From: Drosophila miranda
Lineage: Eukaryota > Arthropoda > Insecta > Diptera > Drosophilidae
NCBI RefSeq assembly: GCF_003369915.1
Contig: NC_046677.1
Span: 10,788,001 to 10,852,000 of the forward strand
Direction of reading: 5' to 3'
DNA length: 64,000 nucleotides
In this document: piece after piece, positions 42,001-52,699 of the stretch
Layout of the letters: every line of letters starts with the position of its first letter
How positions within the stretch are numbered: position 1 is the first letter of the stretch
Notes under the pieces: generated by a model
The model's input: the letters and a program-made list of their open reading frames with translations, nothing else
Told to the model about the DNA's origin: nothing
Database searches by the model: none
Program-made: the position numbers and the translations under genes

Positions 42001-45000
42001 GGAGACGTTGGGAGCGACGCCTAAAATCAGGAAAATCATTTTTAAAACACGTGCACCTTTTTGGAGGCACGTCTCTGGCTCGTTTCGGTCGTCGTCTAGA
42101 CTATGCAAATCGATGTTGATAATATTATCAATCGTTTTATATACTATAGTTATAGCACGTCTATATATAGTGCATATCTGGAACCTGTTTGCCCACCGCT
42201 TCAACGTTTGCTTTGTGACTTTTTCTATCAACTTTCGAGGTGGCTCTTTCCTTATTTCCATTTTGCTTTGTGGCTTTTGCTCTGTTAACTTGTTTTCTTA
42301 TTTTTGCATTGGACTTTTATATAAGCGTAAAGTTCAGGTTAAACGTTCAGGCATTTTCAAATGTCTTTTTAGATAACACAAAGCACACTCGCATGAAGGT
42401 TGGTTGGTTGGTTTTTTTTTTTGTAATAGTTTTTTGATTAAAATAAAGGCAGACTACAGTTTGCTTTATCTAAGATAAACATACATATGAGCGGACCTTT
42501 TTAACGGTGAAAAACGGGTTTATGATTTAATATTTAAGGAAAATTCCTGATGAAATGTTCACAAAAAGCCCTTAGTTTAATCCCTTTCATCTGTAAACCA
42601 TTTCTGGAATCTACTAATTAAATTATCATACTTTTATGACAACTATAGCTCTAATTATCAGCAATTAGACCTCAAATCTTTTCATTTATACCTTTAAATC
42701 GTCGAAATATCTACAATTTCGTATATTTCTTGATTCTTATTGTATTATTTGCATATTTGTTGCATTTCTGACATTGGTCTCGCTTATTGCTTATAAAAAT
42801 ATACTTTTCTCATTTGTTATTGTGTTCTGTTGCTGTGATGGATCCCCCTCAACCTATCCCCAATCCCCCATTTCACACCCTCACACCACAGAAACAGCTA
42901 CTGAAAGTTTGCCAATTTTATATCGTATATAATGTATGGCACTACATATGTATTGTACATATAGGTGAAGGCGTCTAATTATACAGACAAACAAACGACA
43001 AAAACAGAGTATCTATAGAATGGAGGAATGATGTATCTGTGTAGCCTATCGTTGTACCCTCTGAAATGCAGAGATACAATTACGTACAGCACCATAAAGT
43101 GTTTTTATCTCTGATAAGAATCATAAATCATATTGTTAAAGTGATTTTTGTGTTTCTTTTTAGAGCTACGACCATTTAGGATGTTTTTTGTTATAGGTAA
43201 TACTCCTATAGGTGTTTCTTTATAAGACCTAAACGTTTCACTCGGATCAGACAAGATGTCTCCCGAGAATTTCTTCTTAAAAAAAGGTTCGATATGTTTT
43301 CGAGTCGACGATATCATAGCAAAAATCTCTCTTAAAGGGTATCAAATTCTTCTAAACACCCTCCTTTGATTCATATTTAGTTTTTTTCCACATACATATT
43401 TTTATCAATCCATGCCACTAACCTAACGCATGTCTCCTACTACCAGCTGTGTTTAATCTATAGGGCGGGTCTCTGCGTTTATGGAGGTCTTGTTTTTCCG
43501 AGTTAATGCCCAGAACATACAGGCTGTTTACATCGGACAAACATGGGATACACACGGACATTGGACAGTAGACATCGGTTGGACGGCTACTAGTCTCTGG
43601 ATGGAGGGATGGGACTTAATCAGCAGGGAATGTGGAGTTCATATTCTACATGAACGGCAACAAGTGTTGGCTGTGCTTATCGATAATCAGCAAATGGAAA
43701 TATTCGAGTGCTTTTTATATACGTAAAAACACGGCCATTTCAAGCGGTCGTCGTTGGAACGTCTCTTATCGGTTCGGCACAATTATTGCCTAATAGAATA
43801 TTGATACAATTTAGCGACGTGCCCTTTCCAGGGAGTAGCAGGAGAAAGGTCTTGCTCACCCTGAAGAAATACACCTTGAGTAAAGGTCTTCAAAGGCGTC
43901 ATAGGAAATTGCTTTTGTTCGATTGCTGTCAAAGAAAATAGACCAAGCCGGCCTTGACCTACGACAAAGGCAACTTAAGAGAGAGCCATCCAAATGTAAA
44001 CTTAAGAGAAAGTCATGCCGCTGGAGCTTTATAGAGTGCAAGGGAGATGGAGCAAGATTTAGAGAGTGCAAAACGAAATGACAGCTAAAGAAAAAGAGTG
44101 CCAAAGTGGCCAGAGAGAGAGAGCACAATAGAATGCAAGCCAAAGGAAAAACAGAGAAAGGCATACACAAAAAGAGAGGGATCTGCATTGAAGCTGATAC
44201 TTTTCATGCCCTTGAAGAGGAGGTGTATTGGTTTCAAACAGATGTTTGTAACCAATACATACAAATTTATATTCTTGATTGGAATCAACAACCGTATCGA
44301 AGCGCGTGTTCTGTGCGTGGGTTTTTATATGAACTTGATTATCAGATGGGTAGTTTTCAGCCTGAAACTATTCTCACAACCATATTTGTATGTGGTTTTT
44401 ATACGAAACACTTTACTTCTTTTGGAGAAAATTAAACACGTTATGTGAATGTTTCATTGTTTACAAATATTTCCTTTCAATCTACATATCTACTACCATA
44501 GAAACCATGCTGCTTGAAAGGTATCAAAAGCTTCGACACCCTCACAAAAGCTAACCTTGTTTTCTCTTTATTGCTTGTTTGTTGTTCCTGGCCCTGAAAA
44601 ACTGCAGTGAAGCAAACAAAAAAAAGAGAAAACATTTGAGTGCAACAAAAGAGAAGCCGCAAAAAGAAAGAGGCCGTGCGAGAGTGTAAGGTGTAAAAAT
44701 AGATGTGCATTTGTCTGATTAGATAATTTGCCGCCTGCACGAACTGACGATGACGGTCAAGATCAAGGCAAAGATACGTTTATGTAAGCCACATGGCTGT
44801 TAATCCGCAAACACACACACACACGAACACAGAGGTATTACATAATGTATTACACATATATCGAATTCCAAATTCCTGATACAAATCGTTTTTTAGATGT
44901 GAGCGTGGGGGTGGGGTAGTCTGAGCCCTCCTGTTAATTAACAGCTGTTTTGGATGGTTTGAATGATCTTATCACACTTACCACATTTGGTGGCAGCTTG

Positions 45001-45342
45001 TGTCCCTTCAGGTATTTGACATTCTCGTGCGTCTCATTGATGATTTCCGTGAGCTTCTTGCCATCAATCATCTCCTCGTAGACGAACATCGTTACCCGCT
45101 CCTCGAATTCGGGCAGAGCAGAAGCATTGGCGCCCACAATTTTCGCTATGGCCGAACCCCTGGAGCGATTGATGCAAGGTTACAGAGGGTGGCGGGGGAA
45201 GAGTAGAAGGATAAGCATAATGCAATTATTTATTATATAAGTAAAAGACGGGTTGCCAGGGGGCAGGGCCAAGGGTCAAGGGCAGGGATGGCACTCACCA
45301 ATTGCCGGAGCCCACAATGCACACATTTACTTTATCCGCCAT
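39085..45342 (-). CDS. Gpdh1: Cytosolic glycerol-3-phosphate dehydrogenase (NAD+), Gpdh1, with three alternative C-termini
   Basis: Common exons (5' to 3'): 45342-45299, 45159-44982, 41862-41656, 41575-41203, 41136-40983 and 40908-40816; phases agree throughout. Residues 1-16 contain the NAD-binding CIVGSGNWG. The substrate/catalytic region has [20 protein letters not shown]. Three ends can be read. (1) Read-through past exon 6 hits TAA at once (...NHPEHM, 350 residues, GPDH-3). (2) Splicing to 39758-39725 adds [10 protein letters not shown] (360, GPDH-2). (3) Splicing to 39097-39085 adds QTL (353, GPDH-1). In D. melanogaster the GPDH-1 tail is QNL, needed for sarcomeric co-localisation of glycolytic enzymes in flight muscle. 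The enzyme reduces DHAP with NADH, supplying the glycerol-phosphate shuttle and lipid synthesis. Intron 2 is about 3.1 kb (41863-44981). Confidence 0.97.
41863..44981 (-). other. Gpdh1 intron 2
   Basis: 3.1 kb between exons 2 and 3. ORFs inside (for example at 43481-43726) lack motifs and were not called. CACACACACA at 44812-44823 is a microsatellite. Nothing else recognised; in related flies early Gpdh1 introns carry enhancers, so regulatory DNA is plausible. Confidence 0.6.
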
Positions 45343-45527
45343 AATTATGTTCTGAGTGTGCTGTTCTGTAACTACTGCTATATGATTATGTATTTCCTAG
45401 AGTTATAGTTTTCACTTTGTTTCGCGTGTTTGGCGCCCGCGAATTATTTAATTATTTATTGTTTATAAATGTTAACACGTCGCCACGGCACTGTTGAGAG
45501 ATTTAACTTAACTTTCTGCCCGTCGAC

Positions 45528-45572
45528 TTTATATTGTTTATAATCAGTGTGACCTATCGATAAAATATACCG
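45528..45572 (-). promoter_or_regulatory. Gpdh1 core promoter region: TATA box plus motif 1, DRE and motif 6
   Basis: On the minus strand TATAAA is at 45533-45528, about 185 bp before the ATG. Just upstream lie AATATACCG (45564-45572, Ohler motif 6 type), TATCGATA (45555-45562, DRE) and CAGTGTGACC (45545-45554, reverse complement of motif 1, GGTCACACTG). More AATATACCG-like copies follow to about 45640. Motif 1/DRE/motif 6 are housekeeping promoter elements and are usually not combined with TATA, so this promoter may have both broad and focused starts. Confidence 0.65.
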
Positions 45573-45685
45573 TCCGACCCTCAGAAATATACCGAAACAT
45601 ACCGTCTTACTTTGAAAATATACCGTAAATATACTGATATCAAGTTCTATTAATATTCCTCAATTTTGATATTCTGTCGAATATT

Positions 45686-46640
45686 CCCAGCTATATAGAA
45701 TATTTAGCCATGTCCACATAATTTTAACCGATTATTGAATCAATTTTCTACTTAACTGGCTTATTCCAAATACTTGCTTTTATTGGATTTTGCGTAAAAA
45801 AAGGTTTTAGCGAAATAGGTCAAACAAAAAAAAAACGAAAGAGGATAGTCGTTCATTTTGCTCAATTTAGAGATTCCGTTAAATAATTCTGGCTAACTAA
45901 AACCTTAAGTTTTGCCCACGTAATTTTAGGCCATTGATTAATCAATTTTCTACTTAACTGGCTAGTTTTTAGTCCATGCTTTTATTGTATTTTGACTAAA
46001 ATAAGGTTTAAACAAAATAGTTCAACAAAAAAAAACAGTCGCCATGTTGCTGGTATTTGAAGACATGATGCGTGTATAGGCCTTTGTACACCCTATTTCG
46101 TTAATTTTATATGAAGATGAAACGTAGTTTATAAAGACCTTTTCTCAAATTGATATTCTTTAGTCATATTCAAGTACATTATTAGTATCTTGTATATATT
46201 TATCTCGATCCTGATACCTATGGAGCCTGGGATGACAAACATTTTCTCAATTCTCTAATATGCTTTTACCTAGGGTATGAGAATTAGTGTTGCCGGTAAT
46301 TATTGTTGTCAACCGGTTATTCACCAATAAATACTTGTTTACTATCTTCCGTCGAATATTTCCAGCTATATAGATCTCTCAGTTTTGCCCAGATAATTTT
46401 ATATGATTGATGAATCAATTTTAATCAGGATTAACTACTATTAAGTACTTGCATGTGTTGTATTTTGACCAAAAAACACGGTTTCAACAAAATTGTTCAA
46501 CAGTCGCAGTGCTGTGACGTTAATGTTGCTGGTATTTACAGACTCATTTGTTGTCGACCAGGGTATGGGCGTTTGTATACCCTATTTCGTTAAAATTATA
46601 TTAAGATACTGTTTTCCAAGCTGCTTTCAAACGTAATCAA
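45686..46640. repeat. Three diverged copies of a dispersed repeat
   Basis: Units start near 45686, 45900 and 46353. Shared landmarks in order: GAATATTYCCAGCTATATAG, TTTTGCCCANNTAATTTTA, GATTNATGAATCAATTTT, TACTTGCWTKTRTTGTATTTTGAC, CAACAAAATNGTTCAACA, TTGCTGGTATTT, then GTATGGGCGTTTGTATACCC followed by TATTTCGTTAA. A fourth, inverted copy is near 49990-50220. No ORF and no terminal structure were recognised; family unknown. Confidence 0.65.
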
Positions 46641-46874
46641 TAAAGACCTTGTGTTAGATTGCATTTTTAAGGCCTATTCATGCATTTGATTAGGTGTTTG
46701 TAAATAAATCCTGATCCCAGTACCAGTTCTTGGTCTCTGTAGATAGACGATGAGCTGCAAAATATTGTTTAAAACAGAGACTGACTAGTTTCTGCATAAA
46801 TTAGTGCCTGGGATGATACACATTTCTGCAATTCTATATCATCCATTAGGCCAATTATATTTACATATATTATG

Positions 46875-48121
46875 CTACTTAAATTTTTTTGTATCGCTAT
46901 CATCAGAACAATAATACCAATTATTTTCATTATATTTCTTAGATATATAGATATAATATAAACGACTGTTGTTTTTGCATTGTAGCGGGCACCGCAGATA
47001 ATGTCCAGATATACTTCTTGCATACGGTGCACAAAAACCACACAGCAGGCACACAAACGGTTTATGTATAAGCTTGCATGCTTCCTCATGAAGTCTTTGT
47101 TTCGATGCGACTCCTCTTCCACAATGCTTACAGTGTCCTTCACACTGTTGCGCAAAGCAAAACCCTGGCGGTGCTTCTTTAAATCCAGGTGGGGGCAAGA
47201 ACTTTAAGTTATTAAACATCGCGCAAGATATTAGTTTGCGCTCCTCAGTATTGTTCGTCGGCGAAAATGCCGACTTTGAATTGGAGTGTGCATCGACATA
47301 TGACATATGTATGCTTTCGGCTACTGTCGAGCCGGATTTTAGTTGGGACTTTGGCAGAAGTTTTCGGCAGTGCATGCCTTTCACCTTTTCATTACTTTGC
47401 GTCTGCAATTTCTCCTCCTTCCCTTCAACCTCCGGGTTCGGCATCACAATTCCAGCATATAACGATTCACCAAAATCGGAGGAGTAGTCAGCCGCGGTCT
47501 GTTCGGACTCTAAAAAAACGCGAGCTCTAAATTTCATACTTTCGAGGCTTTCGAAACTTGACAACGTACGAATTAAAATGTCGTCCAGAATTTCAGGACG
47601 CCGCCTCCTCGTGTGGGATGACGCTGTGGTTGATGCTGTCGTGGTGGTGATCGCTTGGACAAAATCTACGGAAAGGGTATTTCTCCAAGTTATCAAGTAT
47701 TATTACTTAATGACGGGATATTTATTTACCGTCATTAGCCTGCTGCGAAGACGGTGTTTGTATAGTTGGTATTGTTTGTTGGTATTCTGCTAAATTAAAA
47801 TCAGAAAAATATGATGTAATTTATTTAAGGAATTTTCAATTTGGCATACCATTGTTAAAACTAGATGAACTGGCTGTTGGCGTTGAGACCTCATATTGCT
47901 GAAAAAGTGGGGCCTGACTACAGGCTGCAGAAAATATACAATATAACTTTTATTTAAAAAAAAATATTTACAAAATATCACCTCGATTAGATTCATTATG
48001 GGTTTGGGCCGGGACAAGCTCAATTTCGTATCCCACAAATTTAATTTTAATTCTGAAAGCATAGATTTGTTCCTTAACCACAAACAAAATAATTATAATT
48101 TTAAACTGGCCGTTTTGCCAT
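46875..48121 (-). CDS. Unrecognised C2HC zinc-finger protein, four exons, first exon out of frame by one base
   Basis: Exons (minus): 48121-47982, 47924-47850, 47789-47730 and 47665-46875. All splice sites are canonical and exons 2-4 join in one frame to TAG at 46875-46877. Exon 2-4 protein begins ACSQAPLFQQYEVSTPTASS; the last exon has RRRRPEILDDILIRTLSSFE, PPPGFKEAPPGF (about codons 160-175 of the exon) and two C2HC units: CKHCGRGVASKQRLHEEAC and CLLCGFCAPYARSISGHYLRC. The spacing differs from nanos-type fingers. In exon 1 the frame that fits reads FKIIILFVVKEQIYAF and KFVGYEIELVPAQTHNESNR, but the ATG at 48121 (ATGGCAAAACGG) is one base out of phase, as if one A were extra. Function unknown; nucleic-acid or protein binding is only suggested by the fingers. 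The neighbour at 48398 is divergent, 276 bp away. Confidence 0.6.
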
Positions 48122-48397
48122 GTTTACTTTATTTAGAAGTCCTTTTTCTGTTCTCTTTTAATTTTTTTCAATTCAAAGAGGCATATTCAAAAGGCACAAT
48201 TTTCAAAAAGGGGGCACCACACTGATAAGCACTCACGACGAGATGCTCAGTGAAAAAAAGAGAAGTGAAAAAATTACCGAGTTGAGCAAAAAAAGATTAT
48301 TTGCGAGGCCTGATTCTACCTAAATATATTTTGTTGATATATAGTGGAATAAAATAGTTCAGGAATCAGTTAAAAATAACAAGTGAATCGATGCAAC

Positions 48398-49205
48398 ATG
48401 GATCTGAGGACTCTGAAGATGCTCTTCCTGAATCTGGAAATATTCCGAGAGCGAAGAAGGGATGTCACCAAGACCCTGAATCATGTGAGCTGGCTGTCCC
48501 AAATACGGGAATTGAATAGAGGCAACATCAACCGATTTGGAGATCTGGAAGATTTCAAGCAGCCGTTGACCAGAGATGACCAGTGCAGCGTTTGGAAGGA
48601 ACTGGCAATTGCTTTATGCCGGATTGATGGAACGCGTTACCGCACCGTTCATATGACTGTGGCAACGCTGAAAGTCCAGAAGATAGGAAGCGTGGAGATC
48701 TATTGCGCCCTGAGGAAGGTACTGAAGGTACTGCAAGGCCGAAACATTGACCAGTACCTAATGGCCGTTGTCGCCGATGGATGCTTTGCCAATGAGGATG
48801 CTATGTTCTACGCCGCCCAGAGATATCCAGTCCTGAACGACATTATCCATTTACGAAAGAGAATATTGGAGCGTTACAACCATTGGGATACTGCCTTGAC
48901 GGACCTGTACTTTAATCGGACATATGGTTATGATTGGGAACTGTTTTTCCCACTTGATGTGCTTATGCACTTGATGTGCATATTCAGGCGCTGGAGCAGA
49001 TCCAGAATGTTATTCAGCGAAAATAGGCCCTGGATGGTATACCATTCAGGCTGAGCCACTTTAATAGCCGAAAGCTGGAGACATTCGGACAGTCGCTAAG
49101 CGGGACTATGCCGCAATTATTGGAAAATATTAACTCGACACATCTGGACATTCTGTCGAGGCCGTTTCCTGCCATCATGCTATTCAGCATGTTGGTCAGT
49201 TTAAC
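48398..49205 (+). pseudogene. Unrecognised gene with a damaged C-terminus
   Basis: The open frame runs 48398-49054 (218 residues from ATGGATCTGAGGAC), starting MDLRTLKMLFLNLEIFRERR. It is well formed up to about residue 183, including GSVEIYCALRKVLKVLQGRN and LRKRILERYNHWDTALTDLY. Then CTTGATGTGC recurs 17 bp later (48953 and 48970); a 17-bp tandem duplication would shift the frame. In the shifted frame the sequence continues DVHIQALEQIQNVIQRK, an in-frame TAG, then LSHFNSRKLETFGQSLSGTM to a TAG at 49203-49205, in the same style of sequence. So the gene probably once ended there and now codes for a shorter protein with a novel tail, or is dying. No family recognised. It is divergent from the C2HC gene. 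Expression is unknown. Confidence 0.55.
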
Positions 49206-49270
49206 AGAGCCCAGGGACTAGTATTAAAATTGATACTGATAAGTTAGTTTAAATATGTACTTGATATACA

Positions 49271-49446
49271 CCACATATAATATCCATATAAACTTAGTTT
49301 TTTTAAATATATCAGCAACACGTTTTGCATTTAATTTTTGACGATTTTAATTGGCCGAGAGCAAAAACCGCGTCGACCCATTTTAACAGGTTCATAGTTT
49401 GGCGGTATATTTAAATAAACTAAGTTTATATGGATATTATATGTGG
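49271..49446. repeat. Foldback: 30-bp perfect inverted repeat, 116-bp loop
   Basis: The left arm 49271-49300 (CCACATATAATATCCATATA then AACTTAGTTT) is the exact reverse complement of 49417-49446. Pairing continues inward for about 11 more bases with one mismatch (TTTAAATATA against its complement). At about 176 bp with long terminal inverted repeats it resembles a MITE or foldback element, but no target-site duplication was recognised. Confidence 0.85.
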
Positions 49447-49989
49447 CCTTTCGACCTTTCGACCAGGCTTGTCCTCGTTGGCACTTTCTTCAGCGGGGAT
49501 ATTTGATATTATTATCCCTAGCGTGGTCCCTCGCTTCCATGAGCGCCACATTTTGAATTCGCGCGCTCCTTTTTCTTATTCAGGGTCCCGCTCTTCTCGC
49601 TCTCGTCGCACCCGTTTTCTACTCACTCATAACTACACATTACCTTCACATTATATTTTCCTATTTACCAATTTTATTATTATTTTTTTTTTAACAATAT
49701 TAATTAATAACCTAGATTCTGCCGACGAATACAAATAGTAATACAAAAAAATACTAAATACCACAAACCCTTTGGTGAAGATTCCTTGCTGCCGGGGCCG
49801 CTGGCGGTTCTCGCACCAGGTTTTCCGGCCTGGCCAGTACCGGTCTGCTGCTGCCGATGTCCGCCGCTCCTGCAGCAGTTGATGCCTCCTGTCACAGATG
49901 TCGTGGAGGGATTCTCGACTCCACGATCGCAAAATTTTTCTATTTTTCTAATCTTTCAATCTTTGAAAAAGATATTATTAATTACTTTT

Positions 49990-50220
49990 CAACTTGGAAA
50001 TAATTATTTCAATATTAAATTACCGAAATAGGGTATACAAATGCCCATACACCGGTTGACAATTGTTACTTAAGTAACAAGCTTTCAAATACCAGAAACA
50101 TGTAAGGAATGACGTGAAGATCCATACGCACTTACGGCCTTTTTTGTTCAAACCTTTAGGCTCAATTTAATTAAAAGTATTTATAATTAGCCAATCTCTT
50201 GCTTAGGACTGAGGGTCTTA
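49990..50220 (-). repeat. Inverted copy of the dispersed repeat
   Basis: Read on the minus strand: TTGGCTAATTATAAATACTT, GAACAAAAAAGGCCG, TTTCTGGTATTTGAA, GTATGGGCATTTGTATACCC then TATTTCGGTAA. These occur in the same order as in the units at 45.7-46.6 kb, opposite in orientation. Together they bracket the C2HC gene and the damaged gene. Confidence 0.6.
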
Positions 50221-50649
50221 GCTAGCTAGTAATATTAGACCGAATATCAGGAATATCAGATCAATTAACCCATTGTAGACTAGGGGTTATTAAAATATTC
50301 CACCGAAAATTATGAATCTTTAAGAATTGAACTGAACTGCACTCAGGTGAAAAACATCGTGGTATTTTTTTAAGTAAATGTTAAGGATGGGATGGATCTA
50401 CAAGAAGAGTTTACAAACAGTAGTATATCCCGCGATTAAAAGTTGTTCACATATTTAAATATAGCTTTTTAATGGTGCGTTCAGTGGGCTAAGGTGAACG
50501 TTCAACAGCACTGACAATTCTAAACGAAGGTGATTTCGTTTTATTTAAAGTAAGTTAACTTAAAACATCAAAAAAAAGTAACTTAATAAAACTACACAGA
50601 ATACAAAGATAAAATCCTTCGGTACCCGCAGAAAAATTTAGCTACCAAG

Positions 50650-51855
50650 ATGAGCAGCCAGGAAAGCGACACGAGCTGTCTGGGCTCCGTTCCCGCTAAG
50701 AGACGCTGCACCGAGACGGATGACACCACAATCATATTCGCCGAACGCGCCTTGGCTGACATGGGCCGCCTCTGCATGAACGAGCTATACTCGGACGTCA
50801 CGTTGCTTGTGGAGGATGAGCGCCTCCCAGCCCACTGCATGATTCTGGCTGCGCGCAGTGAATACTTCCGCGCAATGCTCTACGGGCCCATGTGCGAGTC
50901 AATGGAACGCGAAATACCGATGGTTGTGCCGTTGGATGCATTTAAGGTAATCCTCGGATACTTTTATTCGGGCAAAATAAGAATTTCCACACTGGACGTG
51001 GTTGCCACACTCAAAGTGCTCGGTCTAGCCAATATGTATGGCTTGGTGGAAGTCGAGTCGGCTTTATCCGACCATCTGCAGGAGCATTTGAATGTTTGTA
51101 ACGTGTGCATGATTCTAGATGCAGCGCGCCTATACCATCTGGAAAATCTGACAGGGAATTGCCTCACGTTCATGGACAAAAATGGATCCGAAATGATAGA
51201 GCATGAATCATTCCTAACACTGTCCAAGGACTCACTTGAGGAAGTGCTGCGACGGGACACTTTCATTGCCGACGAGCTGTATATCTTTCTATGTATATTG
51301 CAATGGAGTCAACAAAATCCGAACTCGGACATAAAGTCGGTGGTCTCGCTCGTGCGTCTGCCGCTGATGAGTGTCGACCAGCTTTTGGATAACGTGCGTC
51401 CTCGTGGAATCTTCGGGGCGGAAAAAATACTCGACGCTATCAATGAAGGTATCACCATCGACTCGGTGAATCTGCCCTATCGTGCCGTCGTGTGTCCAGG
51501 GGAGGATGTTACTTCTTCCGAAAAACATCAGGCGTCCCGTTCGGTAATCAACGACAATGAGATCTCGATCGAGCTGAGATGTTGGTATAAAATCAACACA
51601 ATCAGTATTCTAGGTACATTCGATCGTACAGTAAATAGCCTACAATGCGCCGCGGAGGTCTCTTGCGACATGACTAAATGGACTCGCTTGGGAACTACCA
51701 GATTTACATTATCGCCCACCTGGCAGAATATCAAATTCACGACCCAGGCTGTTCGCTTCATTCGTATCGTGCATCCAGAGTCTGGACGCAAAAATATATT
51801 AAAATATGTGCAACTTAAAGCCTTTCTTGACAACACTGAGAACACTGTTCCCTAG
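50650..51855 (+). CDS. BTBD9-like BTB/BACK protein, intronless
   Basis: 401 residues. The BTB domain spans about 35-140 (LYSDVTLLVEDERLPAHCMI, LAARSEYFRAMLYG), followed by BACK (about 145-255: NVCMILDAARLYHLENLT, LSKDSLEEVLRRDTFIADE, SVVSLVRLPLMSVDQLL). One F5/8-type-C (discoidin-like) region covers about 300-395 (WQNIKFTTQAVRFIRIVHPE). Order and motifs match BTBD9, which has about 610 residues and two such C-terminal domains; here only one remains and about 200 residues are missing. BTBD9 is a Cullin-3 substrate adaptor linked to dopamine, iron and sleep. The single exon, shortened C-terminus and repeat-rich setting suggest a retrocopy of BTBD9 that kept an open frame. AATAAA at about 51949. 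ATG at 50650 has context AAGATG. Confidence 0.85.
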   Translation: MSSQESDTSCLGSVPAKRRCTETDDTTIIFAERALADMGRLCMNELYSDVTLLVEDERLPAHCMILAARSEYFRAMLYGPMCESMEREIPMVVPLDAFKVILGYFYSGKIRISTLDVVATLKVLGLANMYGLVEVESALSDHLQEHLNVCNVCMILDAARLYHLENLTGNCLTFMDKNGSEMIEHESFLTLSKDSLEEVLRRDTFIADELYIFLCILQWSQQNPNSDIKSVVSLVRLPLMSVDQLLDNVRPRGIFGAEKILDAINEGITIDSVNLPYRAVVCPGEDVTSSEKHQASRSVINDNEISIELRCWYKINTISILGTFDRTVNSLQCAAEVSCDMTKWTRLGTTRFTLSPTWQNIKFTTQAVRFIRIVHPESGRKNILKYVQLKAFLDNTENTVP

Positions 51856-52053
51856 AAGACCGATTTGGACATGTTTAAAGTAGAGAATCCTGCCGACTAA
51901 ATTCCTGTAAATGTAATATGTTATATGTATAAGTTATAAAAATAGCAAAATAAAGATTGCTGATAATTGTTGTTTTCAAACAACTATCAACAACTATGTT
52001 CACAAAATTTTCCTTGGCCTCTTTGTATCGCCACCGATGATCCTGCCCGGTGC

Positions 52054-52272
52054 TTAAATAAGTGCCATCAGCATTGAAAGTAAGGCCGTTAATAACATAA
52101 AGCCTATAAGCTTTGAATCTGTTGCAACTTTCGGGCATTTGGATTTGAATAGAGATGTAAGAATATAAAATAGAAGAATCCATCCAACCTGTGCCAAATA
52201 TTTGGTAATGACGCTCCGATCCGTTGACGCCAGATTGGCCGTTTCGCCCACTGTGCGCCGACTACTAAGCAT
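52054..52272 (-). CDS. Short ORF with two hydrophobic segments (doubtful)
   Basis: 72 codons: MLSSRRTVGETANLASTDRS, then WILLFYILTSLF and LIGFMLLTALLSMLMALI. It could be a small two-span membrane protein. A different minus frame just beyond (about 52100-51965) reads NGLTFNADGTYLSTGQDHRW and RYKEAKENFVNIVVDS, which looks like soluble coding sequence. The region may therefore be a decayed or multi-exon gene whose exons I cannot join. No family recognised. It lies between the BTBD9-like gene and the second INE-1-like element. Confidence 0.25.
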   Translation of the reverse strand: MLSSRRTVGETANLASTDRSVITKYLAQVGWILLFYILTSLFKSKCPKVATDSKLIGFMLLTALLSMLMALI

Positions 52273-52699
52273 GTCACTAATTTAAATTTTAGCGGCTTTA
52301 TTGGTTCACCAAAAGAACTAGTTCTAATGTTAGTGCTGTAAAAAGCGGCTACTGTCAAAAGCAGTTAAGAGTTGTGCAACGTCAAGGCGCGTAATTTGAA
52401 AGGAATAATGAAATATTCCTAAAATACAACCATTTAATTGAACTCTTAAATGATTATTACCCTCAGATTCAAATTTTTACATAAAAAATACTTCCAAAAA
52501 AATAGGAAGATCTTCTTGAGTTTTAATCAAAAAAGAATGCTTGTAGTCCGCATGAATGAATATGGCAGCAATATGGCGCTTTGCCCACGCATATACGATA
52601 AACAGCAGTAAAAATCTGAGAACTTTAAGAAAAATAAATTTAAAATCTATATAAATAGTTTTAAAAACCACTCATTAAATCTTTCTGTTGGTGCCTCAA

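Noticed and set aside
43481-43941. ORFs in Gpdh1 intron 2
   Set aside because: No motifs and no splice-compatible context; likely chance frames.
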